Source: Piezodorus guildinii (taxonomy: Eukaryota > Arthropoda > Insecta > Hemiptera > Pentatomidae). Taken from it: DNA of 64,000 bases. The translations under genes and the position numbers were made by a program. Below, piece after piece: positions 47,301-51,260 of this stretch (position 1 is its first letter; each line of letters opens with the position of its first letter). Location of the stretch: assembly GCA_023052935.1 (NCBI GenBank), contig CM041294.1, positions 85,297,474-85,361,473 of the forward strand. Direction: 5' to 3'. The notes under the pieces were generated by a model that searched no databases, was not told the DNA's origin, and saw only the letters and a program-made list of their open reading frames with translations.

Positions 47301-47729
47301 GTAGCTTGGAGTCTGGCTCGGGCCCTATTACAATAATATTAATCAAAACAGAGAAAATTTTGTTCATTAAACCTCACTCTATGCTACAGTGGGAATCCTA
47401 AATTTTGCCTACCCAGGTTTAATCATGATAGGGATCTTTGATGAGTACCTGACATTGCACAGGTCCGGGACCACCATTTTAAGTCCACTTCGAAGGGTGG
47501 CATAACTAAGTATTGTTTATTCCCTAAAATATAGTAGGGCCATCTAATGTGTTCTAACCTAGGCCTTGGGCATAAAAATGTACTAGTCACTACTCCACTC
47601 GTGACCCCCATTTTCATTTTGTATTTTGAATTAAATAATTTAAATTTTATTAAATTATCTTCAATCTAATATTTTTATTTTTTTTTCAGAAGAGGAAACC
47701 TAGGTCAAATACCTACTTCACAGTGGTAA
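8084..47729 (+). CDS. Ir25a: Ionotropic receptor 25a (chemosensory co-receptor), 17 coding exons
   Basis: This gene encodes a divergent ionotropic glutamate receptor that works as a shared co-receptor with tuning IRs in sensory cilia (known family role: odour, taste, temperature and humidity sensing). The exons are 8084-8153, 27289-27441, 28302-28461, 29073-29215, 29434-29660, 31133-31314, 31403-31520, 32168-32395, 33796-33987, 35524-35723, 37509-37647, 38682-38932, 40259-40458, 42911-43043, 43532-43659, 45437-45668 and 47690-47729. They sum to 2796 nt and join in frame through GT-AG introns. Residues 1-15 look like a signal peptide, about 24-410 an amino-terminal domain, and about 415-540 and 645-840 the two ligand-binding lobes. 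Membrane segments lie near 545-565, 617-642 and 843-862, with a pore loop near 589-614. R506 (AERENVIDF) and D756 ([10 protein letters not shown]) align with glutamate-contact residues of iGluRs. SYTANLAAF at 632-640 is the family gate motif. 931 residues is a normal length. There is no frameshift or stop, so the gene looks intact. Confidence 0.97.
8375..8945 (+). repeat. Family G, left two thirds
   Basis: It begins ACTTTCACTTACCTATATAT with the end hairpin, followed by GCGATCGT and GTCCCCTGAGTCCAAAT. It is truncated at the right. It sits in Ir25a intron 1. Confidence 0.7.
9190..9560. repeat. Diverged direct repeat of about 150 bp
   Basis: AGGTCTTATAGGT recurs at about 9238 and 9391 with similar flanking sequence, and ATTAATGGAC occurs at both borders (9190 and 9520). 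Confidence 0.45.
9595..9745 (-). repeat. tRNA-derived SINE head
   Basis: The minus strand has an A-box-like segment near GTGCGTTATCCAGTGAG and the B-box GGTTCAAATCC. The tail differs from the other SINEs in the window. It is not a functional tRNA: the acceptor stem does not pair and a repeat tail follows. Confidence 0.55.
10065..10225. mobile_element. End fragment of a ~150-bp-TIR DNA element
   Basis: It matches the terminal repeats at 52075 and 54074 (GTGAAAAATTGTC, then TTGAGAGAACAGG and AAAATTCGTGAGATTTGG). The open frame at 9932-10180 overlaps it and is not a gene. Confidence 0.55.
10320..11200 (-). mobile_element. CR1/Daphne-like LINE, C-terminal half
   Basis: The minus strand encodes, over several frames, the same C-terminal region as 25360-26080 ([20 protein letters not shown], then [20 protein letters not shown]). 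A degraded form of the 3' hairpin and the AATAAAG tail appear near 10325-10360. It has several frame breaks. Confidence 0.75.
11201..11789. other. Intron 1 stretch without recognised features
   Basis: There is a GC-richer patch at 11330-11400. The 64-codon minus-strand frame at 11362-11556 matches nothing I recognise. Possible SINE remains (a GGTTTGAACC B-box) are near 11703-11712. Confidence 0.35.
11790..12323 (-). repeat. Family G fragment, inverted against its neighbour
   Basis: This interior family G sequence on the minus strand meets a + strand piece head to head at about 12323. Confidence 0.6.
12324..12712 (+). repeat. Family G right part
   Basis: It ends with GTAAATGAAAGTCGTGTG and the terminal CACCAGAT. 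It forms an inverted pair with 11790-12323. Confidence 0.65.
12733..13547 (+). repeat. Family G, near-complete copy
   Basis: It begins ACTTTCACTTACCTATATAT and ends GATAAGTGAAAGTCGTGTG then CACCAGAT, so both ends are present. There is no open frame. Confidence 0.8.
13548..14174. other. Intron 1 stretch without recognised features
   Basis: I recognise nothing here. A GC-richer patch at 13690-13800 is not coding. Confidence 0.35.
14175..14372 (+). mobile_element. Jockey-type LINE fragment
   Basis: The short frame from 14197 encodes [20 protein letters not shown] and [11 protein letters not shown], the Jockey C-terminal signature. It closely matches 53420-53545. It is truncated on both sides. 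Confidence 0.75.
14440..15079. other. Intron 1 stretch, mostly unrecognised
   Basis: 14450-14600 loosely resembles the left part of family G (GTAAGGGAAAGTAATGC). The remainder shows nothing recognisable. Confidence 0.35.
15838..16340 (-). pseudogene. LINE ORF2 endonuclease domain, frameshifted
   Basis: It begins [16 protein letters not shown] and runs through [16 protein letters not shown] and [15 protein letters not shown] to VYRPPLVPF. The GDFN catalytic segment needs a frame change near 15940. The AP endonuclease nicks target DNA for LINE insertion. It is broken here. Confidence 0.75.
16659..17273 (-). pseudogene. LINE ORF1, coiled coil and FP-like domain
   Basis: 204 codons. Residues ~1-50 are heptad-rich ([18 protein letters not shown]). 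Residues ~52-200 ([10 protein letters not shown], then [14 protein letters not shown] and [14 protein letters not shown]) resemble the ORF1 domain that Pfam groups with baculovirus FP25K-like proteins. Its role in LINEs is binding element RNA. The stretch is intact, which suggests the insertion is fairly young. Confidence 0.8.
17298..17549 (-). pseudogene. LINE ORF1, PHD-finger part
   Basis: 83 codons from ATG. Cysteines C4, C7, C21, C24, H29, C32, C52 and C55 form a C4-H-C3 PHD-type zinc finger, common at the start of CR1-group ORF1 proteins. An in-frame TAA follows QKY, and the frame then continues after 8 codons into 17273-16659, so both parts were probably one ORF1. Confidence 0.8.
17561..18209. 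other. Probable 5' leader of the LINE and unrecognised DNA
   Basis: 17640-17840 may be the untranslated leader of the minus-strand LINE. AT-rich simple sequence lies at 17575-17635. Nothing else is recognised. Confidence 0.35.
18210..18410 (-). repeat. SINE-A copy
   Basis: The minus strand has a tRNA-like head with a degraded B-box (TATTCGAAAGC), CTTCTGTGGCAGG, a body, then the tail segment AACTGTACGGACC. Confidence 0.5.
18411..18940. other. Intron 1 stretch without recognised features
   Basis: No repeat or coding signal is recognised. Confidence 0.35.
18975..20783. mobile_element. Large inverted-repeat element with ~370-bp arms
   Basis: The left arm (ATGGTTTATTGTTTTCAATA, then TTACGTTTC and GTCCGTTTGTCC) recurs inverted at about 20390-20783. 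Both arms carry a GATTATTTTTAAAATG segment. The interior has ~120-bp tandem units like those at 1-430. It holds no coding region. An (AT)n tract at 20670-20722 interrupts the right arm. Confidence 0.65.
20670..20736. repeat. (AT)n microsatellite plus poly(T)
   Basis: About 50 nt of AT repeat is followed by a T run. Confidence 0.95.
20784..21408. other. Intron 1 stretch without recognised features
   Basis: A 67-codon + frame at 20885-21088 has no recognised domain. I call nothing here. Confidence 0.3.
21410..22280. mobile_element. Foldback element (~870 bp) with two hammerhead-like motifs
   Basis: GGAGGAAGATGGTTGGAGGG at the left is inverted at 22260-22280, and similarity continues through arms of about 400 bp to a centre near 21840. 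Each arm carries CTGATGA, a GGCC-type stem and GAAACGTC: minus strand 21469-21504 and plus strand 22166-22201. There is no coding region. Confidence 0.7.
22285..22735. other. Intron 1 stretch without recognised features
   Basis: A 61-codon minus frame at 22398-22583 is lysine-rich and low-complexity and is not supported as a gene. Confidence 0.3.
22738..22784 (-). repeat. SINE-A tail fragment
   Basis: It matches the 62325-62360 part of the minus-strand SINE-A copy (GTACTGTTTCT then GGCCAA). Confidence 0.45.
22785..22935 (+). repeat. SINE-B copy
   Basis: It shares TGGTCCTAGGATTTTT, AACAATCCTAAGTT and TCCGGAGG with the SINE-B copies at 33245, 42465, 47385 and 52445 (those are on the minus strand). 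Confidence 0.5.
22990..23590 (+). mobile_element. Jockey-type LINE, 3' end
   Basis: With breaks it encodes [10 protein letters not shown], then [20 protein letters not shown] and [12 protein letters not shown], the usual Jockey C-terminus. An AT-rich 3' UTR follows. It is closely related to the copy at 541-950. Confidence 0.75.
23591..24090. other. Intron 1 stretch without recognised features
   Basis: Nothing definite is recognised. Confidence 0.35.
24095..24465 (+). repeat. Family G, left part of a copy split by a LINE
   Basis: From 24230 it matches the right half of family G, and the same copy resumes at 26461-26540 after the LINE. A stray end-like ACTTTTACTTACCC lies at 24103. Confidence 0.6.
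24470..26455 (+). mobile_element. CR1/Daphne-like LINE, reverse-transcriptase half
   Basis: 24715-25290 encodes [36 protein letters not shown], a GVPQ block and the catalytic YADD (about 25228). A TAA then breaks the frame. The thumb and C-terminus follow to about 26080 with more breaks ([15 protein letters not shown], [20 protein letters not shown]). The 3' end has the GGGAC-TT-GTCCC hairpin at 26414-26425, then AGAATAAATAAAG and an (ATT)n tail. It is inserted in a family G copy. The enzyme is non-functional. Confidence 0.85.
24715..25290 (+). pseudogene. LINE reverse transcriptase core, truncated
   Basis: 191 codons cover the palm of a non-LTR reverse transcriptase, with the two catalytic aspartates in YADD. 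The invariant G in the GVPQG block is D here ([10 protein letters not shown]). The stop after EKL truncates it, and homology continues in the same region beyond the stop. Confidence 0.8.
26461..26540 (+). repeat. Family G right end, after the LINE insertion
   Basis: CTTAAATTGATTTTAACAAC, then GGTGAGTGAAAGTCGGGTG and the terminal GCGCACTAGATT. Confidence 0.65.
26865..27085 (-). repeat. tRNA-derived SINE (SINE-C)
   Basis: The minus strand starts with an A-box-like TAACATAGTGAGCTAGGC and a B-box-like GGGAGTTTTAATTCC. The body is similar to 39180-39385. Confidence 0.5.
27289..27441 (+). CDS. Ir25a: Ir25a exon 2 (amino-terminal domain)
   Basis: Residues 24-75. The split codon A|TG restores the conserved FINE segment that opens the amino-terminal domain. 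The acceptor is ttccag and the donor gtaagt. The open frame runs on into the intron to 27536, but that extension is not conserved family sequence. Confidence 0.94.
27442..28301 (+). other. Ir25a intron 2
   Basis: 860 nt, AT-rich. I see no repeat or coding signal. The open frame continuing from exon 2 to 27536 is read-through. Confidence 0.6.
28302..28461 (+). CDS. Ir25a: Ir25a exon 3 (amino-terminal domain)
   Basis: Residues 75-128. It includes PPHIVLDST and [15 protein letters not shown], which match the family strongly. Acceptor tttctag; donor gtataa at 28462. Confidence 0.95.
28510..28812 (+). repeat. Family G right part in Ir25a intron 3
   Basis: It ends AAGTAAGTGAAATTCGTGTG then CATACCAGAG, a diverged right end. 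The left half is missing. Confidence 0.6.
29073..29215 (+). CDS. Ir25a: Ir25a exon 4 (amino-terminal domain)
   Basis: Residues 128-176. It carries the [13 protein letters not shown] and [13 protein letters not shown] segments of the amino-terminal domain. Acceptor tttttcag; donor gtaaat at 29216. Confidence 0.95.
29434..29660 (+). CDS. Ir25a: Ir25a exon 5 (amino-terminal domain)
   Basis: Residues 176-251. It includes [14 protein letters not shown] and [11 protein letters not shown], and ends FAWHVITQ. Donor gtaaga at 29661, phase 0. Confidence 0.95.
29970..30020 (+). repeat. SINE-A tail fragment
   Basis: AAACCCAAGATCCTTCATGG matches the SINE-A tail. Confidence 0.4.
30168..31056 (+). repeat. 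Family G, complete reference copy in Ir25a intron 5
   Basis: 889 bp. The left end is ACTTTACTTACCTATATATT with a hairpin (TATATA arms), followed by GCGATCGTG. The right end is GGTAAGTGAAAGT (31023-31035), the inverse of the left end. It is followed by a GTGTG-TTGCG-CACAC hairpin (31037-31051) and CAGAT. No frame longer than about 40 codons is open. Confidence 0.85.
31133..31314 (+). CDS. Ir25a: Ir25a exon 6 (amino-terminal domain)
   Basis: Residues 252-312. It includes the conserved [16 protein letters not shown] segment. The following intron is only 88 nt. Acceptor ttaacag; donor gtaatt. Confidence 0.94.
31403..31520 (+). CDS. Ir25a: Ir25a exon 7 (amino-terminal domain)
   Basis: Residues 312-351. 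This is a less conserved stretch that keeps the W-P-x-D and C-D-D pattern of the family ([14 protein letters not shown]). Acceptor tttacag; donor gtaatg. Confidence 0.9.
31521..32167 (+). other. Ir25a intron 7
   Basis: 647 nt of AT-rich sequence with no feature I can support. Confidence 0.6.
32168..32395 (+). CDS. Ir25a: Ir25a exon 8 (linker into ligand-binding domain)
   Basis: Residues 352-427. It includes [26 protein letters not shown] and the start of lobe S1 (YRVVTVK). Acceptor taacag; donor gtaata; phase 0 at both ends. Confidence 0.93.
32562..32640 (-). repeat. SINE-B tail fragment
   Basis: GATGCTACAGTGGAAGTCCT, then TTTAATTAGGATAGGGGTCT, match the 3' part of SINE-B. Confidence 0.55.
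33245..33482 (-). repeat. SINE-B copy in Ir25a intron 8
   Basis: The minus strand starts GGGTCACATGTGGTGAAGTG (A-box region) and has a B-box-like GGATTCAAACTTGG. The body includes GCCGTCC and GTCAGGTAC. Confidence 0.65.
33796..33987 (+). CDS. Ir25a: Ir25a exon 9 (ligand-binding lobe S1)
   Basis: Residues 428-491. [22 protein letters not shown] and [14 protein letters not shown] form the first part of the ligand-binding domain. Phase 0 at both ends. Confidence 0.96.
34000..35020 (+). other. Ir25a intron 9, first part
   Basis: AT-rich with no recognised repeat. I see nothing in it to annotate. Confidence 0.5.
35033..35361 (+). repeat. tRNA-derived SINE (SINE-A), full copy
   Basis: The head at 35033-35105 has A-box TGGTCTAGTGG and B-box GGTTCGAATCC (Pol III promoter). 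A body of about 200 bp follows (GGGGTGTCCCGAGGG, then AAAACCTGGTGGCTGAGCG), then CCCTTCATGGGTAGTAGAGG and a T run. It is not a tRNA gene: the acceptor arms do not pair cleanly and there is no CCA-end context. Confidence 0.8.
35332..35361 (+). repeat. Poly(T) tract at the SINE tail
   Basis: A run of nearly 30 T ends the SINE, 163 nt before the exon 10 acceptor. Confidence 0.9.
35524..35723 (+). CDS. Ir25a: Ir25a exon 10 (S1 end, first membrane segment)
   Basis: Residues 492-558. It carries R506 in [10 protein letters not shown], the Arg position that contacts the ligand alpha-carboxylate in iGluRs, then [11 protein letters not shown] and the start of membrane segment 1 ([13 protein letters not shown]). 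Confidence 0.97.
35920..36605 (+). mobile_element. RTE-like LINE, 5'-truncated copy in intron 10
   Basis: It is flanked by the exact 9-bp duplication TAAATGTAT (35911-35919 and 36606-36614) and ends in an (ATT)n tail. With breaks it encodes [52 protein letters not shown] and [18 protein letters not shown]. It is a typical target-primed insertion and is non-functional. Confidence 0.85.
36615..37508 (+). other. Ir25a intron 10, remainder
   Basis: 36960-37055 matches the end of the large inverted-repeat family (GAGAGAGGGAGAGGGG, then GTCGATTACAAAATG and AATAATTAACCAA). The rest is AT-rich with nothing recognised. Confidence 0.45.
37509..37647 (+). CDS. Ir25a: Ir25a exon 11 (M1 end and pore loop)
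   Basis: Residues 558-604. It completes membrane segment 1 ([14 protein letters not shown]), then gives the charged linker and the start of the pore loop ([13 protein letters not shown]). This is among the most conserved parts of the family. Confidence 0.98.
37648..38681 (+). other. Ir25a intron 11
   Basis: 1034 nt. It holds three copies of ACTCAGTGTTGCCA: two inverted at 38247-38260 and 38298-38311, and a third direct copy at 38535-38548. No other repeat is recognised. Confidence 0.6.
38682..38932 (+). CDS. Ir25a: Ir25a exon 12 (pore, gate helix, S2 start)
   Basis: Residues 605-688. [12 protein letters not shown] is the pore exit, [19 protein letters not shown] the gating helix, and [15 protein letters not shown] opens lobe S2. 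The upstream open frame is intron read-through. Confidence 0.98.
39180..39385 (-). repeat. SINE-C copy in Ir25a intron 12
   Basis: The body is similar to 26865-27085 (a shared CTATTTTTGTGATTAGCCACC region). The pol III boxes are degraded. Confidence 0.4.
39718..40060 (-). mobile_element. RTE-like LINE, short 3' insertion in intron 12
   Basis: It is flanked by the exact 13-bp duplication ATAAATAGTTTAT (39705-39717 and 40061-40073). The minus strand encodes, with breaks, [15 protein letters not shown] and [12 protein letters not shown] and ends in an (AAG)n-like tail. It is an extreme 5' truncation. Confidence 0.8.
40259..40458 (+). CDS. Ir25a: Ir25a exon 13 (ligand-binding lobe S2)
   Basis: Residues 688-755. 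[27 protein letters not shown] and [10 protein letters not shown] are strongly conserved. Acceptor aatttcag; donor gtaaat at 40459. Confidence 0.97.
40550..40745 (+). repeat. SINE-like repeat in Ir25a intron 13
   Basis: An A-box-like GGTGGCTGAGTAGGTTAGT opens it, and a B-box-like GAGTTCACACC occurs at about 40641. I recognised no second copy, so the call is tentative. Confidence 0.4.
41403..42149 (+). mobile_element. mariner element, internally deleted, in intron 13
   Basis: It is flanked by TA at 41401-41402 and 42150-42151. The ends TTGGGTTATCCGAAAAGTTA and, inverted, TTGGGATTGTCCGGAAAGTT match mariner terminal repeats. It encodes remnants of the transposase DNA-binding region ([20 protein letters not shown] then KWF) and the C-terminus ([16 protein letters not shown]). 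At 747 bp it is about half the usual 1.3 kb and cannot move by itself. Confidence 0.88.
42440..42605 (-). repeat. SINE-B copy in Ir25a intron 13
   Basis: The minus strand has GGGGTCACCTGTAGTGTAGT (A-box region) and B-box GGGTTCAAACC. The body is shared with other SINE-B copies. Confidence 0.7.
42911..43043 (+). CDS. Ir25a: Ir25a exon 14 (ligand-binding lobe S2)
   Basis: Residues 755-799. It begins DATDIRY, where D756 occupies the acidic glutamate-contact position, and continues [15 protein letters not shown]. This exon is easy to miss because it lies in a short open frame. Confidence 0.97.
43226..43294. repeat. Perfect 13-bp inverted repeat in Ir25a intron 14
   Basis: GTCGACATTCACT at 43226-43238 is inverted at 43282-43294, with a 43-nt AT-rich loop. 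Confidence 0.75.
43532..43659 (+). CDS. Ir25a: Ir25a exon 15 (S2 end)
   Basis: Residues 799-842. [15 protein letters not shown] and DDQSDGISI are near-invariant in the family. The acceptor is tttaaaag, which has a weaker pyrimidine tract than the other exons. Confidence 0.96.
43899..44497 (-). repeat. Family G copy in Ir25a intron 15
   Basis: Minus-strand copy: ACTTTCAATTACCTCGG at one side, AAGTAAGTGAAAGT at the other. The internal GATCG part is missing. Confidence 0.65.
44760..45405. repeat. Pair of ~75-bp repeats in Ir25a intron 15
   Basis: The segment around GACTTTGGGTCATATAAAC (about 44870) recurs at about 45330 (GGCTATGGGTCATATGAAC). An inverted piece is at about 44765. It could be the border of a degraded DNA element. 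Confidence 0.45.
45437..45668 (+). CDS. Ir25a: Ir25a exon 16 (last membrane segment, tail)
   Basis: Residues 842-919. [20 protein letters not shown] is the last membrane helix, followed by EYWWYKYK and a Gly-rich cytoplasmic tail that is poorly conserved in the family. Donor gtaata at 45669. Confidence 0.96.
45775..45840 (-). repeat. End fragment of the large inverted-repeat family
   Basis: GAAAATAATAAACCAATATT, preceded by an A/T run, matches the ends seen at 18975 and 20783. Confidence 0.5.
46007..46632. mobile_element. hAT-type non-autonomous element in intron 16
   Basis: It starts CAGTGGTACCAACA and ends TGTTGGGAACCACTG. The flanking octamers are GTCTAGGC and TTCTAGGC (7 of 8 identical), as expected for hAT. 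626 bp without transposase. Confidence 0.85.
46766..47235 (-). mobile_element. CR1/Daphne-like LINE, 3' end in intron 16
   Basis: The minus strand encodes [20 protein letters not shown], then [10 protein letters not shown]. The 3' UTR ends in the hairpin GGGAC-TAT-GTCCC (46789-46777) followed by AGAATAAAG. It is heavily 5' truncated. Confidence 0.8.
47385..47608 (-). repeat. SINE-B copy in Ir25a intron 16
   Basis: The minus strand begins GGGGTCACGAGTGGAGTAGT, with a degraded B-box (GGTTAGAACAC). It lies only about 80 nt from the exon 17 acceptor. Confidence 0.65.
47690..47729 (+). CDS. Ir25a: Ir25a exon 17 (C-terminus, stop)
   Basis: The last 13 codons read [12 protein letters not shown] then TAA at 47727. 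A strong pyrimidine tract precedes the acceptor, and a poly(A) signal follows 107 nt later. The call rests on splice signals and frame rather than on conserved residues. A cryptic donor-like gtaaat overlaps the stop codon, so a further exon is possible but not needed. Confidence 0.75.
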
Positions 47730-47835
47730 ATATGAAGAATAATGTCTATTATTTATTAATGTTTTGTTTTATATTAAGAAAATAGTCAATTTGTTTGTAA
47801 TTAGAACTGTTTTAAATTTCATTGGATATTTTATG

Positions 47836-47841
47836 AATAAA
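47836..47841 (+). terminator. Ir25a polyadenylation signal
   Basis: This AATAAA lies 107 nt after the stop codon and is the first canonical signal downstream. The transcript probably ends near 47855-47870. Confidence 0.7.
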
Positions 47842-47899
47842 ACTGAGTTGAAAGAGATATAAAATTGTTATGTTATTATTCCTTATGTCATTATTATTT

Positions 47900-49510
47900 T
47901 TTTTTTTTTATTTGACACTGCGTCATGATAAATAATTTATGCAATTATTAAGTGTTTAAGCATTTATTTTTTGGAAATGTTATGTTTTTACTTTAACTTG
48001 CCTCTATATAACTTAACTCTAAGTATATGGTGAGAGTTAATAATTGCATAATTTGAATTATAATACACCTTTTAGGGTAATTATAATTTGAATTATAATT
48101 GACCCTGTGTGCAAATGACCAAGTCCAGCAAAAACGTCTGTGTGTGTAGTAAGTCTAGCTCGAAAATAGAGTCACATTTGAAAATGAAATTATATAATTG
48201 AACTATGTATATTTAGTTATATATGTATTTATATTTAGTATATATGTATTATATTTTTCTATAGATATTTAAAAAAATAAAAGTATTGGCTATAAAAATA
48301 TATTATCCCCAGTTTTTAATTTAAATAATGCAGAATAACTGTTAAAAAAATTATGAAAATCATCAGCAAAATTAATTATAATTGGACAATTTTAAATGGA
48401 TAACCTTCTTTTATAATCCCAAACAAAAAATCATCAGTGAATAAAAAATAAGTTAACTTTATAGTTCTTATGTCACGCTCAACTTCTATGATTTTGTTTG
48501 ATATTTTGGCAAAATTTGCTCTGAAATTTCAGATATATACATAGTTCAATTATATAATTTCATTTTCATATGTGACTTATTTAAATTAAAAACTGGGGAT
48601 AATATATTTTTATAGCCAATACTTTTATTTTTTTAAATATCTATAGAAAAATATAATACATATATACAAAATATAAATATATAAATATAATATCTATTAG
48701 GCAAATCTCTCTAACTCTAGTAATATTATAGATTTAAAATGAAATAAAAAACTAACAATATGATAAGGATATACTTACATTTTTCTTCCTCACAACAAAT
48801 CAACAAAATGTGAAGAATGTGGTTAAGAAAATTGTCGAATATTTGCAAATAACGGGACTTATTATGCGTTAAAACTTTAGAAAGGAAAAGAGACTAATCA
48901 AAGATGAGTTTTATTCTCACATATCATAGTAATTATCCTACTTATAGTAAAATTTTGTTGTTGAAAACATGGAATTTTTATTTTCACTTACCTATAAATG
49001 AAATATATATAGTAAGGGAAAGTATTGCGATCGTGAAAATTTTCGAATTCCAGTTTTCAACGGAAATACAGGTTTTAGGGTCCCCTGAGTCCAAATAACC
49101 AAGTCGCCCAAAAAGGTCTGAGTAAAAAGTATAAAGTTAACTTAATAGTTCTTATGTCTCTCTCAACTTCTATGATTTTGTTTGATATTTTGGCAAAATT
49201 TGCTCTGAAATTTCAGAAATATACATAGTTCAATTATATAATTTCATTTTCATATGTGACTTTATTTTCGAGCTAGACTTACTACACACACAGACGTTTT
49301 TAATGGACTTGGTCATTTGCACACAGGGTCAATTATAATTCAAATTATAATTACCCTAAAAGGTGCATTATAATTCAAATTATGCAATTATTAACTCTTA
49401 CCATATACTTAGAGTTAAGTTAAAGTAAAAACATAACATTTCCAAAAAATAAATGCTTACACTTAATAATTGCATAAATTATTTATAATGACGTAGTGTT
49501 TAAAAAAAAA
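47900..49510. repeat. Large inverted repeat just downstream of Ir25a
   Basis: The left arm 47902-48220 (from GACACTGCGTCATGATAAAT through TTGCATAATTTGAATTATAA to TCTGTGTGTGTAGTAAGTCT) recurs inverted at 49200-49508. Inside, 48230-48300 is inverted at 48580-48665, and 48480-48570 recurs directly at 49150-49265. The arms share the ACCAAGTCC..GTCTGTGTGTG segment of family G, so this looks like a diverged family G relative that has folded back and partly duplicated. Confidence 0.75.
48979..49121 (+). repeat. Family G left end inside the inverted repeat
   Basis: TTTTCACTTACCTATAAATG, GTATTGCGATCGTGAAAATT and GGGTCCCCTGAGTCC. It is cut off sharply at about 49121. Confidence 0.7.
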
Positions 49511-50170
49511 TCTTGCCTGTCGATTTAGTTGAAAAAGTTGCTTTATTATCTCAGGCATATAAGCTTCTAAAATATGAAATTTCAGTAGTATACAACTTGT
49601 TGTTTTCGAGCTAGAGTGAGCATACACAAACACTATGATTATTTTATAACAGATCCTAAGAGCTTCCCACAGGTGTGATTTATCTGGCATCAATTATGTT
49701 TAAAAAAGTTCAGTTTGAATAATTTAGAGTTTATCCCTTTGGGATTATGAGTCCATCCTAATGACATCTGCACTTTGCAAGAAAATATTATATTTATTTT
49801 ATAACAGCTATTCATTATTAAATTTAATCATACTGTACAACACTGAACAACTATAATCTCCCTAATTACAACATATGTTCATAAGTTTATGTGCTTATGA
49901 CAATTTTCTATTAACTTGTCTGATTTATTTTATTGAATAGTAACTTTTCTAAAATCTTGAGCTTTCCAAGGGTGTATTATACCTCTAAATTACTGGTCAT
50001 ATTTCAGGAAAGGTTTTTTGATGCATTTATAACAACTTTTCATTCATTTTAGCAACTTACGAATGATTTAGTTTGTAATATTTGTTGTAAAATATTGTGC
50101 TCTGCATGGAAGAATACAGCTTGTATGATACAGAATCACCATAACCTTCCTCATTACAGCATTACAAAAA
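49511..50170. other. Intergenic stretch without recognised features
   Basis: 49900-50000 faintly resembles family G interior. No gene is seen. Confidence 0.35.
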
Positions 50171-51260
50171 ATCTGGTGCTGACAACACACGACTTTCACT
50201 TACCGCCGTTGTTAAAATCGATTAAAGAATTTTCAAATACAGCTAGAGATAAAAATGAGTGAAAAAATAAAGAATTAATTAAATTGAATTTCTATAGAAA
50301 AATGTGTTTTATTAAAAATACTTATATTGAGGATGTATAGTCGACTGTAGAAACTATTATTGGTAGAATAGTCAGGAATCAGTCATTTTTTGAAAAGTTT
50401 TTAATTTTGCCAACGTTTCGGCTTAAGCTTGTGAGCCATCATCAGGACTACAAACATCAGAACAAAAGAGATACAAAGTAATATGATAATAAAAATTTTC
50501 TTTTGAATGTAGTGACAATGATAACATTTAAAATAAAACAGAAAATATACCAACATACTTAAATATTATAGATACAAATAATGATAATATGATACATAAT
50601 CTGATGATGATAAGCATAACAAATTTTACAGAACTTTAGACTTTAATATAGAAGTAAAAAAAAAAACAAAAAAAAACATATATATAAACGTACCATTACT
50701 GAGGACGTGGTTGGACATGGCTCAGTAATGGTACGTTTATATATATGTTTTTTTTACTTCTATATTAAAGTCTAAAGTTCTGTAAAATTTGTTATGCTTA
50801 TCATCATCAGATTATGTATCATATTATCATTATTTGTATCTATAATATTTAAGTATGTTGGTATATTTTCTGTTTTATTTCAAATGTTATCATTGTCACT
50901 ACATTCAAAAGAAAATTTTCATTATCATATTACTATGTATCTCTTTTGTTTTGATGTTTGTAGCCCTGATGATGGCTCACAAGCTTAAGCCGAAACGTTG
51001 GCAAAATTAAAAACTTTTCAAAAAAATGACTGATTCCTGACTATTCCACCTATAATAAAAATACTTATTATTATCGAAAATAATCAGTTAGTTTTATCTG
51101 ATTTTCATCACTCTTTATTAACTTTTTCAAGCTTGTGTATAAGATATTATTTTTTCTAAAATCTTTAGTTTTCCAAGGATGTATTATACATATGAAAATT
51201 TTCAAGATTGCCATTCTTTCCCTTACTATATATTTCATATATAGATAGGTAAGTGAAAGT
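50171..51260 (-). repeat. Family G copy interrupted by a foldback element
   Basis: The left end is ATCTGGTGCTGACAACACAC then GACTTTCACTTACC; the right end is ATATAGATAGGTAAGTGAAAGT. The copy is interrupted at 50326-51055 and resumes after a 13-bp duplication. Confidence 0.75.
50326..51055. mobile_element. Near-perfect foldback element with two hammerhead-like motifs
   Basis: 730 bp, flanked by the 13-bp duplication TAAAAATACTTAT (50313-50325 and 51056-51068). The two arms are nearly complementary over about 340 bp each around a centre near 50712. CTGATGA, a GGCT/AGCC stem and GAAACGTT occur on the minus strand at 50410-50446 and the plus strand at 50965-51001. It is the same family as 3114-3337. 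There is no coding region. Confidence 0.8.
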
